Shown: positions 1 to 15,568, counted from the stretch's first letter. The stretch: DNA of 17,065 nucleotides from Rhizomucor pusillus (GCA_900175165.2 FWWN02000267.1:1-17065); one strand, 5' to 3'. The notes: generated by a model not told the origin, from the letters alone. Program-made: numbers and translations.

Positions 1-953
1 CAAGCTGCCTCCGCTGAGCGATCGAAGCGATCGATACTCCCAGACGCAAATAACTTGTAGGCTTTGCTGCTTTGTGCCGGTTACAGTTCATCACTCCATT
101 TAGGTGTTGATCTGAGTATCTTACCTATGCTATTCCGCGCTATTTATGCAGAACCGCTATCCGCGGAGCAATGAAATGCAGATTCCGCCAAAATCCTAAT
201 AAGGTAAGCTTCGTTGGAGAACACAGTTCCCACGACGATCTCGTGCTCGGCGACCATGGTACTATCATTTAGATATATTCGTGTGTTTTCATGGATACGC
301 TGTCTCAGGGTATATGAATATGAAACATCTTTCTTCGGTTTCTTATTATTCTTGCACACTGCTCAGGGACAAAGGACCGCCGCTAGGATACTAAGATATG
401 ATATACAGAGCAAAGCAGCTGCAAAAAGTAAGTGACACAAATAAAAATGGTTCTTCTGCGTTCATCAGCTCATATGGCGTCATCTACGACCATTAATCCT
501 TTAAACTATATCCGCTCAATCTACCGTCGCCGTATATGTCTTCTCGATCATGAAATCACGTTCCTGCGCGACGTCGTTCTTGGCCTACATCATGTATTGT
601 CTTTTATAAAAAGCACACGTCTCTGTAGTCCTTTCCTTTGGACTCTTTATGTTGTGGAATGTTGTGTAACTTGCATGTTGCTATTGTAAATTTCCCAGTT
701 GCCGTGCTAGTCCAAACCCTTTTTCTTGCTTTCTCTACCCTCAAAACCTCACTTTATTTGGTATTCTTATATGTGAGCAAGTATCTTCGGTCTTAAATTC
801 CGCTTCTTCAGATTTCAAGGCTTCCATAGAAACTCGCTTCGTCTCGTACGGTCGATTTTTCGCCGAGTTACATAAATAAGTTTGACGGAGCCCAGACATA
901 GCTCGGAAGGGCGGTTCCGTACCCTACGCCAGCAGTCCAAACCCAGCAAAAGA

Positions 954-960
954 TATAAAA
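954..960 (+). promoter_or_regulatory. TATA-box-like site in the left repeat arm
   Basis: TATAAAA on the plus strand is followed 15 to 50 bases later by a pyrimidine-rich tract (about 977-1005), an arrangement common at fungal transcription start regions. No convincing reading frame follows it closely. In the mirrored right arm the same site (16106-16112, minus strand) points toward the small gene at 15568-15214, about 540 bases away. The promoter role is inferred from the motif alone. Confidence 0.25.
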
Positions 961-1445
961 AGGGAGGCATTCCCCGCGTCCTCTTTTCTGCCCCTTTCCT
1001 TTGTCTAATGCCCCCACTGCATTGTAATTGCCCTTGTTGACGTTGGTTCTTCCGAGGATGGTCTGTGGTCCCCTGGCTGCACACTGGAGGAAGTGCCTGG
1101 CCTTTCACTGCTGTCAACTTGGGGATGTAGGTGGGAGTAAGGTGTAGTTCCCTGCAAGTTACAGTGGCTCTGGCTTGTAGGTTTTCAGCACGTTAAACTT
1201 GGAATTGTAACAATGAAAATGAATATGAAAAAGGGCCTTTGGTCCTTTGGGCTTGGGATGGATGCTTGGTTGACCCGTCTATGCTCCTTTTGATCGGAGA
1301 CGTGTAGTTTTTAGTCTCTTGACATTAGCTAATGACACTCATTCTGTCTTGTAATTCTGCCTGTATTGACTCAATTTTGTTCCTTCAACAATGTGCAAGC
1401 TCCTCGGTTGCACTTTGCTCTTGCTTCAATCTTTGAATAAATCTC

Positions 1446-1460
1446 TAGCCGTAACGGCTA
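1446..1460. repeat. Short perfect palindrome in the repeat arm
   Basis: TAGCCGTAACGGCTA is a 7-bp stem around one central A. It lies about 50 bases inside the inner end of the repeat arm, with a mirror copy at 15606-15620. It is too tight a loop for a typical RNA hairpin and could be a protein-binding site or an extruding cruciform near the breakpoint. No function is shown. Confidence 0.6.
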
Positions 1461-1513
1461 CTCCTTGATCTATAGCTACAGGATTCGGTCGGCACACATG
1501 ATATCTTTAATGA

Positions 1514-1775
1514 TGGGTTGCTTATTACATACAGTATGGGAATTTTGCTGTCCCTTTTACGCCCGTATTCCTCATTCAAACTAGTAGCCAGTGAAGAGTC
1601 TGCGAACATGATGGAATGTAGGGTCATGATCGCAGCCAACTATCCACTTTCTCAAGACTATATCCAACACGAGATACTTCAAAAGTTGCAGAGTGTAAAA
1701 TATTTTATTGAGCAAAAATAATGTTTTAAGAACGAGGAAGGGAAGTTGAAGATAACAGACTTTTGCGGGTATTCT
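1514..1775 (+). other. Unique flank between left repeat arm and CAF-1 gene; possible decayed paralogue
   Basis: This 262-bp stretch holds the 3' region of the CAF-1 gene on the minus strand. Next to the repeat, from about 1532 to 1592, its plus strand can be laid collinearly against the mirrored right flank (about 15534 down to 15480). Shared blocks include TTACGC/TTTACGC, CTGTC, and AGTAGCCAGT against AGTAGACAGT, with small gaps that break the reading frame. By eye this is around 65-70 percent over about 60 bases, which is suggestive but not proof. A plus-strand frame is also open here to a stop at 1719-1721; I do not recognise its product. If the similarity is real, this is the remnant of a second copy of the small gene on the right. 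Confidence 0.25.
1704..1709 (-). terminator. Polyadenylation signal for the CAF-1 subunit gene
   Basis: AATAAA on the minus strand lies about 67 bases past the CAF-1 subunit stop codon at 1776-1778, in an AT-rich stretch. Position and sequence fit a 3'-end signal; cleavage is not demonstrated. Confidence 0.6.
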
Positions 1776-4700
1776 TTACACCGAGCTTTTTGCATACCAT
1801 GCCGGTTTCTATATTGCAATCATTAGAAGGTGCTGGATGGTTACTCCATTGGTATCTGGACTTACAGTGTCGCTACCGCGTTTTTCCTTGACCGCCAGAT
1901 CCTTGATTTTCGCTTCTATTTGTCGTTTAGGTACGTCCTTGAGCAGCCTAGCGAAACATACGATCAATGACTTGTAGATCTCATTTTGTTCAGGCCATTT
2001 ACCAATTGGTTTTGGCTTCTGATATTAATTTAGGCATGGCATCAGCTTTTCCTTCGATTATCTAGTCCATCGTTAGCAACGATACGCGTGTCATGGATGC
2101 AACAGATCCTCGCCTCTCGCTTACATTCATCAGTTCGCTAGCATGCTGATCAGTGAAAGCAGGGCTTCTTGATGTTTCCCCAGAGTTGAAATTCGCGGAC
2201 GCAGCGGGCGCTTCAACTTTGAACGGGTCGTAGCCCTCGCATGTATCTTGAAAGAAGCACGTTAAATTAGCACACGAGACTATATACTCCTTATCATTAT
2301 CTTTACCTAGTAATAACTTGGTTTCGTGTATATTTCGACCATCGTCTTCGAAAGATCGTTCATCGTCACTGTCATTCTCAAATACTGGTCCAATAACGAC
2401 GGGGCGGACGGCCGTGTACTATAGCCAAATGCAAGTTAGTTAGGTGAGTTGGATGCATCCACGCGGCATCGCTCTTACCTTCTTGGCAGGCCGCACAGCA
2501 GGACGGCTTACTACTCGGCTAGATACCTCTTCGTCGCTGTCAACACCCTCGCCTTCAGAAAGATAACCTTCCGGTACAAGCCATCCAACCTATCAAGAGA
2601 TCTGGTTTAGAAGGATATATGCATGTAGTTGTCCTTCTTGTCCACTAACATCGTCCGGATCAGCCATATCGACACCCAAATCTTCCTCGTCCTCGTCGCC
2701 ACTTTGGATATCTTCGCCTTCCCCTTCAGGCTCCCACTCCGCTTCGCTGTTGTGATCGTAATCTATGATTTCATCGTCTCTCTGGAAGGGTCTTCGGCCG
2801 TTTATGCTATCGCTGATTTTGGTCCATGTACCTTGACTTACCGTTAGAAGGTGTATCACTATATGTTTTATGCTTTTGACATACCATAATATGCTGGGCG
2901 TACATCCTCAGTAAATTGCAAGAGCTTCATCTTAATATATTGGCTACTGAATATATCGATGCTATGCTCCGAAATATTCGGCCCGAGTAGTAAATTGCGT
3001 AAGTCGACTTTACGTTTAACGCCTCGTTTACGAGTAGTATGTGGTCCCCATGAGCTTAGATCGTTGCAGAATCGGTTTCGAGAATCCGAAGATACTATAT
3101 CATGTTAATATTTGTTTACATTCAAAAACCGAAACAATCTCACCTTGAGGAATAACTCTTGGATTTGTTTCGTATGAAGCCAGCATACTTGCCAAGTCAT
3201 TGTTAGAACGTTTTGTTGGTGGCCAATTCGATGCCATAGTCATATGTTCTTTCACATAGAAAGGCGGGAAAATATTGGGTTTGGTCAATTCCGAGCCAGC
3301 TCCTAACTTTTGCGTGAGATCCCGTAATAATGTGCATACTCTACATGACATTTACCATGTAAAGAAGAAGATTGTTTTTCTTCGGGTGCTTTGCTGAATA
3401 AAGACGTAAGTCGAAGTTGCGACTTTAGACTTTCGTCAGCCTCTGCAATTCCATATATGTATCATCGTGGCAGTACCTGTTCTTTCTTCTTCTTTTCTTC
3501 ATCTCGTCGTCTCTTTTCCTCCTCCCGCTTTCTTCTTTCTTCTTCTCTTTGCCGTCTTTCTTCCTCTCTTTTCCGTTTTTCTTCTTCCTTTATCCGCTTC
3601 TCCTCTTCCTAAAGCAAACGAAACAATCAGCAAATCTTCATTATGCTTTTTAGGTCTCTTTACCTTCTTGCGCTTCCTTTCTTTTTCCAATTCAATTTCT
3701 TCTGGTGATTTTGGATCCTCGTTAGTGTGTGCTTTTCGATGGTGCTTATTTTGCAAAATGACAAGACGTTGATCCGCTGGTAGAGATTCGACAGCCCTTG
3801 TCACAGTTTCGGACATCTGATTCATCATAAGATATGTTCAGTATTGTGCTATTTTGATTCTTGACGATGGTACCTACATGTTGTCTTAATTTTCGTCTTT
3901 GAATAATTACATTTTGTAGATCTGGAGGAAATGAGGAGATATTGGTGACTTCCCAGCGGTAGAGAAGAAGATGCTACAGCGAAGATATTGTGTCAATGGA
4001 TGTTATTTAGACGCTGATTTGAAGTGTAATTACTGAGGGTATTGTGCTGGGTCCATTCTCCAAGGAGGCAAGAACTTTAGGGGATACGCCATATTTTGTG
4101 CGGGTTGCAACTTGCTTGACAGCTCGTTCAATTGCATCTGCAAACACTGAAGCATCTATTTCCAGAGCTTAGTAAACAATGTTGAGGGTGTGATAGATCA
4201 TTTGATATTTACAGGATTCGTTGCGCTGGAACGGTGATAAAATTTCGTTGATACGCGTCGTTAAATGTGAAGTTGACTCGTCACTATACAGTTTACCCGG
4301 ATTTGTTCCATGTCCTCGTAATAGATACATCCAAAGACATACCTATCCTGTGTTAAGGCAGAGAGAATATCAAGAAATGCTTCGGGAAAATCATAGTGTG
4401 TGTCTGCTGTGAAATTCTTGCTTTCTTCCACTGTTTTTCTATATAGCCGAAAACGCATAATTTCTTTAAATAGATTTCGTCAGTTGATAGTATCTGGGTG
4501 CTATGAATTCAGCTAGTATGCGTACTTTCGGCTATATCAGCGTGACATTCAGCGCGCAGTTTTGGCTCGACATACGAAAGTTTGCCGTCCTTGAGGTATT
4601 CCTGTACCTCGGGGAAAGTTAAGTGAAAGAACATCGATATACTACTGTGGCTACTTACCGGGATCCCAACGTTGACATTTACATTGTGTTCGGCAACACG

Positions 4701-4849
4701 TACTGGATCAATTGTGAGGGAAGTAGAGCAAGATCAAAAGACGAAGGAAGTATCTTACGTTCTTGCATTCTCTGCGATGTTTCGAGAATGCTTGAATTCT
4801 CGGTGGACATGGCGTTGATCGCCATATGAGACGATGGCGTTGCGGTCAT
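1776..4849 (-). CDS. Chromatin assembly factor 1 large subunit (p150/CAC1/Pcf1-like)
   Basis: CAF-1 is known to place newly made H3-H4 on replicated DNA and to bind PCNA. The exons, joined by frame continuity, are 4849-4759, 4702-4659, 4607-4526, 4463-4343, 4283-4213, 4155-4034, 3973-3878, 3816-3664, 3608-3477, 3440-3356, 3302-3144, 3094-2885, 2831-2650, 2589-2479, 2418-2307, 2246-2125, 2061-2003, 1947-1866 and 1808-1776, giving about 688 aa. Residues 225-304 form the charged KER helix. A PCNA-binding box QLRLTSLF follows at 312-319. The family signature KLLQFTEDVRPAYYGTW is at 442-458, followed by the acidic segment with YDHNSEAEWEPEGEGED. The C-terminus has the winged-helix signature KRQIEAKIKDLAVKEKR. 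The start ATG follows an in-frame TGA directly; in-frame ATGs at codons 9 and 14 are alternatives. Residues 1-200 match nothing I recognise. The least certain joins are the 36-nt intron at 3441-3476, the intron at 4608-4658, and the region 2003-2124, where a single 106-nt intron is possible. Confidence 0.92.
3441..3476 (-). other. 36-nt intron in the CAF-1 subunit gene
   Basis: The intron runs from GTACTG to CAGAG on the minus strand. It is required because the intervening sequence contains an in-frame TGA, and because removing it joins the KER helix in frame to the PCNA-binding box. The preceding 132 bases contain no other GT on the coding strand, so no other donor is available there. A later acceptor near 3404 gives the wrong frame for the next exon. 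Confidence 0.6.
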
Positions 4850-4989
4850 TCAAGTAAGGCGCGTTAGAAAAAGTAACAGACGTGTTGCCAGCGCGCGCGT
4901 GCACTCCCCTCCTCGGTCGGATAGTCCGTCTCCGCTACTCAGCTGAAGTCTACTTATTCCTCTTTCAGGGGGGGAAACTGCCTTTCCGC
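4850..4989. promoter_or_regulatory. Divergent intergenic region between CAF-1 and Far11/STRP1 genes
   Basis: Only 140 bases separate the two start codons, so both 5' leaders and any core promoters must share them. The region has an alternating GC run at about 4891-4899 ending in CGCGT, the core half of the MluI cell-cycle box recognised by MBF in yeasts. That would suit an S-phase CAF-1 gene, but one partial match is weak support. A pyrimidine stretch ending TCTTTCAG at about 4961-4968, just before the plus-strand ATG, looks like a 3' splice site and could end a 5'-UTR intron, though I found no convincing donor. Confidence 0.6.
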
Positions 4990-7900
4990 ATGGAGCATGA
5001 AAGCCGGATGGACACCAAGGATGCTGGAAAAGAGCAACAACGTCAGGATCCCCTTTTGAATCCAGGGCAGCTCAAGCAAATTGTAAAGAACTTGCCAGGA
5101 AAGCTCAAAGTACGAATGCTATACAATCTTGTGTGTAACAAGAGCGCTGATCTCGGTCCATTCTTAAGCTACCGCATGATGACTACAAGTACGGCGACAC
5201 CGATAGAATTGATAAAGAATTGGATGAGCTGTTTGACTATGTCGAAATTGCAAAGAATGTCCGCGAATATCAACATAATTGTCGATGTGAATCTGGATGT
5301 ATGTATCCGTCATGCAACTTGCTGGACCGCACAGCTTATATGTATTTCCGATTAGCTGCCTGGCCGAAAATGGAGGAGAGTGAGAAGAGAAAATACATTC
5401 AAGTTTTACTTGACAAGCTGGATAAGAGTTCAAGAGAGGAAAGACTCCAAGCAGCCAGACAAGTTGTGTTCATTGCACTGGGTACTAACGCATGAATGCT
5501 TGTGAGTCTACGGGGTTGCTGAGTACTTGTATAGGGGCAGTATGCAAGCATAACGAATATCCAGATCTTGATGGTCATCTCCAAGCACTATATGAAAATA
5601 ACAAGACTTTGCGCTCTTGTGGGGCAATTAACTCCGTCCTTCACTCTTTGAAAAGTGCATGTGCAAAACATGATGCGCATAGGTAAACTGGCTTGGATTG
5701 CGGACATGGACCGACTCTGATAATTGTCTCAAGTACCAATATCGAGGTTCTAAATGCTTTAAGTGCTGAGATCGATTTGTATATTACAATGATGTACGTG
5801 ATGGTAGAATCTTTAAGGCAGGAACGAGCTGGTCAAGAGAATGAGGGTATGTGTATATCTACAGTGGTACATGTCTTGTAAGCTAATATTTATATGGAAA
5901 TGTAAATAGACGAATCGATGTTGGATGTAAGCATTCTTCAGTTCCTATTTTCGGTTGTTGCCCAACTTCGTGACAAGTACGTCAAGACATTTCCCGTCAA
6001 AAAGGTATACCATCAGATCTCGGACGTCAGAATGCAGTACGTTAAACTGAATATTTATGCTAGCTTATACTACTCCTATGGAAAGTATTTCTAGCAACAT
6101 TTGGAGGTTTCGATGCATTGAAGCAGGCGCGCGCTGCCGTGAGAGTTATGCACGGACTTGATCCTGGGGAAAAAGGTTTGTAACTTTTTTGTATTGCATT
6201 GATGCGTTGCTCAAAGGTCTGTTTGCAGCGACACCAAAATGCACACCGCAAGATTTTTACAATTTTCAAAACGAGATATTGCTCAAATACCCGACATATC
6301 AGTCACCAGATATCCCGCTTCCTGCTACTTCTCCTATTACTGTAAACGCATCACCAGCTCTCGTCAAAGCAATGGGCATAGAACGTGCCACATCTCGTAT
6401 CGATTTACCTTACCAGACGCTATTTCCTCCAAAGTCATCATCGTCATCTAACAATTCCAGTAGCAGTACTGTCGGCAGGAAGCAGCAACAACAGCAGTCC
6501 TTAGTATGGCCATCTTCTGCGTCCGAATCCTTCGTTCTGCCTCTTAATTTTGATGGACCAGCGGTTCCACAAAGCACATCGGAAGCTGGCAACCTTTTTG
6601 TCCAGAACATGCATGTGTCGCTTGCGAATTATCAAATCATGTCCGAAAGGGAAAAGGCAATTCGCAGATGGCAGATCAAGAAAGCAGACTGTGAGCGATC
6701 AAAAGATCAACCGAAGCAGGATTTACCGGCGCCTTGCTCCGGATCTATGAGCAGTGCTTTCCAAAAGAAGTTTGACGCTATCGAGCAACTATACGTAAGT
6801 TTGGTATTCTTTTTTTCGTGCACTGTGCATAAGATGTTAATTGATTTGGCTAGGCATTTATTGTTCCAGATTTGCAAAACATTATCATTGTACTCTTGAA
6901 ATTATTACTATCGACGGTGGTTACCAATAACAGCAGCAATCAGTCGACTGAAAATTCCTCTCAATCATCATCAGAAAATGGAAGGAACGTGGATGTCAAA
7001 GTATTGGAGGATATTGATCTGGTGCGCAACCGTGAAATCCTGTCAAAGGCAATATCTGCCGTGTTGATCCTTCTATTAAAATGGACCAAAGTTTCTCGTA
7101 AGCATATACCATGGTTTCAATGCTCGCTATAACACTAAGATGCCTTTTCTGTAGACGTTTTGAAGTTCGAGTATATATCGCAAATCCTGGTGGACTCTGG
7201 TTGTCTTCTACTCATTCTCAAAATTCTGGGACTGCAAGAAATTACAACGCTAGTCGGTGTACATACCGATCTGGATAGCTGCAGGTAGCGATGTCCATTG
7301 ATTCATTCGAGTTTATTCTCCTGCTTCTAATAAATCCAACATAGCATATTTGAAAAGCGACAACTTGGTACCACCCGAGGAAGTTCGACGTACACGAACA
7401 GTCGTAACATGTTTTGGTCGATTAATTTCTTGAGGATTTTGCAAATGTTATCCAAGAGGAAAACCCATCGTATCATGCTTCTCGTTCAGTACAAATCGTC
7501 GGTGAGTATATTGAAATATCAGCTATTCATACCCAATTATATTAATCCATTTGGAAAGGCAATCTTAAAGCGTATTCTCAAAGTCTCACATCCAGTTCTG
7601 GAACTGTATACACTCAAGGTTCTCAAAAGCCAGGTGCCATATTTAGGCCGCAAATGGAGATCTCGTAAGTAAATAATGTGGACCCACTATACATGATGCT
7701 AAGCGTTTCCTTTTACCTCAGTGAATATGAAAATCATATCTGCTATATACTTGCGATGCTTAACATCACTTCGAGATGATTGGGTATCGAAGCAAGATAC
7801 GGACGCGGATATGGAAGATGGCATGGTAAAAACATATTCTATACTATTTTTTCGGTCACGCAAGCAGAGTAACACTGTACATTTATAGATGCAGGAAACG

Positions 7901-8464
7901 AATTTGCGAATGCTGATCCGGATATATATTGGAGAGCGTTATTTACCGCACTTTCTGCCACCGTTGGATGATTCGTTTGATATTGATTTAGCTGATGGAT
8001 CGGATGTCGTTCATGGTCACATCTCTCCATCTACAACGATGATGGATGATCACAGTGAGGAACTATCTCCTGATTTCAAGGAAAACTACGAAAAATGGCT
8101 TATGGAGAATGTTTACGATTCGATGGATGACGAAAACGAAGAACAAAAGCCTTCTACATCAGATACCGACTATTCGGCATTGGCTCCTAGCACCCCAATA
8201 CCCTCACCTTACATAATGCCTGTCGATAGCGAGCTGTCAGAATCCCTGCAGAAACTGGACATTAATGATCTCTATCGAGATGCCTTGGACGACGAACTCT
8301 CGACCGATGCATCCTCCGAGGATGGGCCAAGATCACCGATCTCTTATATGACCGACGACGTTAACAACGAAAAGCAGGAGCTATTCTATGGCCTGTATCA
8401 AAAATTACGGACAGTAGAGCACATTACTGTACAGCGATGGCATGAAGCCCATGGGCAGCATTGA
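4990..8464 (+). CDS. STRIPAK complex subunit of the Far11/STRP1 (FAM40) family
   Basis: This family is a scaffold of the striatin-PP2A (STRIPAK) complex, acting in fungal fusion, cell-cycle arrest and septation signalling. The exons are 4990-5109, 5190-5298, 5335-5481, 5535-5682, 5734-5846, 5910-6004, 6064-6175, 6217-6794, 6854-7097, 7155-7284, 7345-7501, 7559-7664, 7722-7825 and 7889-8464, giving about 912 aa. The N1221 domain spans roughly residues 35-290, with YGDTDRIDKELDELFDY, FPVKK and LLLWKVFLATFGGFDAL. A low-complexity Ser then Gln linker is at about 356-376. The DUF3402 region spans about 405-800, with NREILSKAISAVLILLLKW, FWSINFLRILQMLSKRKTHR, VPYLGRKWRS and SPDFKENYEKWLMENVY. Beyond about residue 800 is an acidic, Ser/Pro-rich tail of roughly 110 residues that extends past the usual family end. 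The first intron's donor and the 36-nt intron at 5299-5334 are the weakest joins; the latter is open in frame and may be retained. Confidence 0.92.
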
Positions 8465-8860
8465 TGTATTATCAAAACTTGGACGCGATCAGTATTTTTG
8501 AGGCGATACCAAGCAACCGATTATGCCATCAAATCAATAAATGATGAATGGACGTACTTGGTGCATTCCATACATTGGATGGGGGAAAAACGGGTGTGCT
8601 GGGAGCGAAAGGTATTGCATTTTTTCGGGTCTTCGCAGAAAGGTTCCCTTAAAGCCCTCTTTTTTCGCTGCCTTTATTTTATCCTTGTCTTTTTTGATCA
8701 TGGTCGATCGTTATTCTTCGCATTAACTGTCGAGCTCCCTCTTCTAAACACTTTAAAGAGAAGGAGACGAACGCTTACACAACGAAAGCACTATACGTTT
8801 CAGCAATTTACATTGAGCACAATTACGATTATACAAGTGTGCTAAGCAATCAAGAAGACT
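8465..8860 (+). other. Intergenic region: Far11/STRP1 3' end and GCN2 upstream region
   Basis: These 396 bases separate two genes in the same direction. The first part should be the 3' UTR of the upstream gene and the rest the promoter and leader of GCN2. Several short upstream reading frames begin with ATG (for example near 8541 and 8700), but without a known transcription start I cannot say whether they lie in the GCN2 leader. I see no coding exon or RNA gene here. Confidence 0.6.
8536..8541 (+). terminator. Polyadenylation signal for the Far11/STRP1 gene
   Basis: AATAAA lies 72 bases past the stop codon at 8462-8464, a usual distance for a 3'-end signal. The assignment rests on motif and position only. 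Confidence 0.5.
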
Positions 8861-14898
<6,038 letters not shown>

Positions 14899-15213
14899 TA
14901 ATATTCATCATAATAATAATAAAACTCAACATGGATTGTGTTTGTGAGCAGCTACTGTTTATAGCATTGGCAGGAGATGCAGTCGAAGAGAAACACCTCG
15001 GATTTCATGTCGACGTACGAAGTGGCATTGAAGTTACCGATATTAAATCGAGCTAACTCGCCTCGATCCTCGGGACCATCGGCAGGTACCATATCTTTGG
15101 AAACTCCAAACAGGTGCAGTTATCCAAAGCGAAACTAGTAGTTGCACATGTTTTCAAATATAGATCTTGATCAAGCGGGTTTCTTGACAGTTATCACCAG
15201 TTTGTTGGCATCC
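14899..15213. other. Intergenic region between convergent GCN2 and the small right-hand gene
   Basis: These 315 bases should hold the 3' UTRs of two converging genes. A 41-codon plus-strand frame, 14931-15056, starts with ATG but matches nothing I know and has no supporting context. I see no RNA gene or repeat. Confidence 0.5.
14918..14923 (+). terminator. Polyadenylation signal for GCN2
   Basis: AATAAA at the end of an AAT repeat lies 20 bases past the GCN2 stop codon. This is close but plausible for a compact fungal 3' UTR. Confidence 0.45.
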
Positions 15214-15568
15214 CTATGCGTAGCGATATGGCTTCACGATCTTCTTTGGGGAGAACCGAGTAAGCTCGAAATTCTCTGCAAGCATGCCACGATTGACCTT
15301 GGCATTCTTCCTACTATCATCTTAGAAAGAAACATACAGTATCAGCATAGCCAACAATATCTGCATCAAGATCCAATCCACGAAGCTGCTCCTCATCGGC
15401 ACCTTGCTTGTTGATATCAATTCGTTGCTCCGAAGCGTCGAAGTGATATACGGCGGCTCCAAGATAAGAGACCGTATACTGTCTACTGCGCTCAGGATGA
15501 AAGATACGCGTAACAGACAGTAAAGCTGCATATTGACCCACCAAGAAAACCGTCATTAAAGATATCAT
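15214..15568 (-). CDS. Small putative membrane-anchored protein of unknown function
   Basis: I do not recognise the family. The model has two exons, 15568-15338 and 15297-15214, joined in phase 0 across a 40-nt GT-AG intron with a TTTCTAAG branch-like site. It gives 104 aa starting MISLMTVFLVGQYAALLSV, a hydrophobic stretch fit for one N-terminal membrane anchor. A polar region with HFDASEQRIDINKQ follows, and the basic end is FSPKKIVKPYRYA. Composition and the clean frame-preserving intron argue for a real gene. The frame is open further upstream to 15625 inside the repeat arm, and an intron acceptor could lie at 15591-15596, so the protein may be longer and its 5' end unresolved. It converges on GCN2. 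The inner edge of the repeat arm falls in codon 6, so the left arm holds only its upstream region and first five codons. Confidence 0.45.

Larger units (their letters stand above)
1..1513 (+). repeat. Left arm of a 1513-bp perfect terminal inverted repeat
   Basis: Base i of this arm is complementary to base 17066-i. The first 60 bases, the stretch 1118-1513 and four matched pairs of reading frames agree with the right arm without mismatch or indel. Identity ends sharply after 1513, where the left arm has T and the mirrored right flank has C. The arm holds no intact gene that I recognise. Its open frames (for example 144-359 minus, 432-689 plus, 815-1117 minus) are short and match no family known to me. 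Visible landmarks are TATA-like sites at 605-610 and 954-960, a 12-bp palindrome CATTAGCTAATG near 1324-1335, and a 7-bp stem with a one-base centre at 1446-1460. I saw no telomeric repeat, tRNA or terminal TG...CA retroelement boundary. Confidence 0.97.

Noticed and set aside
1..60. Window ends as telomeres or a ciliate-type minichromosome
   Set aside because: There is no short tandem telomeric repeat at either end, the genes use the standard code with typical fungal-type introns, and three genes share one segment.
432..689. 85-residue plus-strand frame in the left arm (mirror 16377-16634)
   Set aside because: The start of the translation looks protein-like, but it runs across a TATA-like site, has an odd Cys/Leu-rich end, no intron support and no family I recognise; kept only as a note.
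1476..1721. Open frame crossing the left repeat edge that could follow a splice acceptor
   Set aside because: No upstream exon or donor with a fitting phase was found, and the open length of about 80 codons is not enough alone to call a gene.
3467..3772. Serine/leucine/phenylalanine-rich plus-strand frames of 73 and 101 residues
   Set aside because: They are antisense readings of the Lys/Glu/Arg codons of the CAF-1 KER helix.
14931..15056. 41-codon plus-strand frame starting with ATG between GCN2 and the small gene
   Set aside because: It lies in the expected 3' UTR region, has no recognisable similarity, and there is no donor site at the end of GCN2 that would join it as a last exon.
15142..15414. 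90-residue plus-strand open frame over the small minus-strand gene
   Set aside because: It overlaps the minus-strand model, which has a frame-preserving intron and better protein-like composition; it appears to be the antisense shadow.
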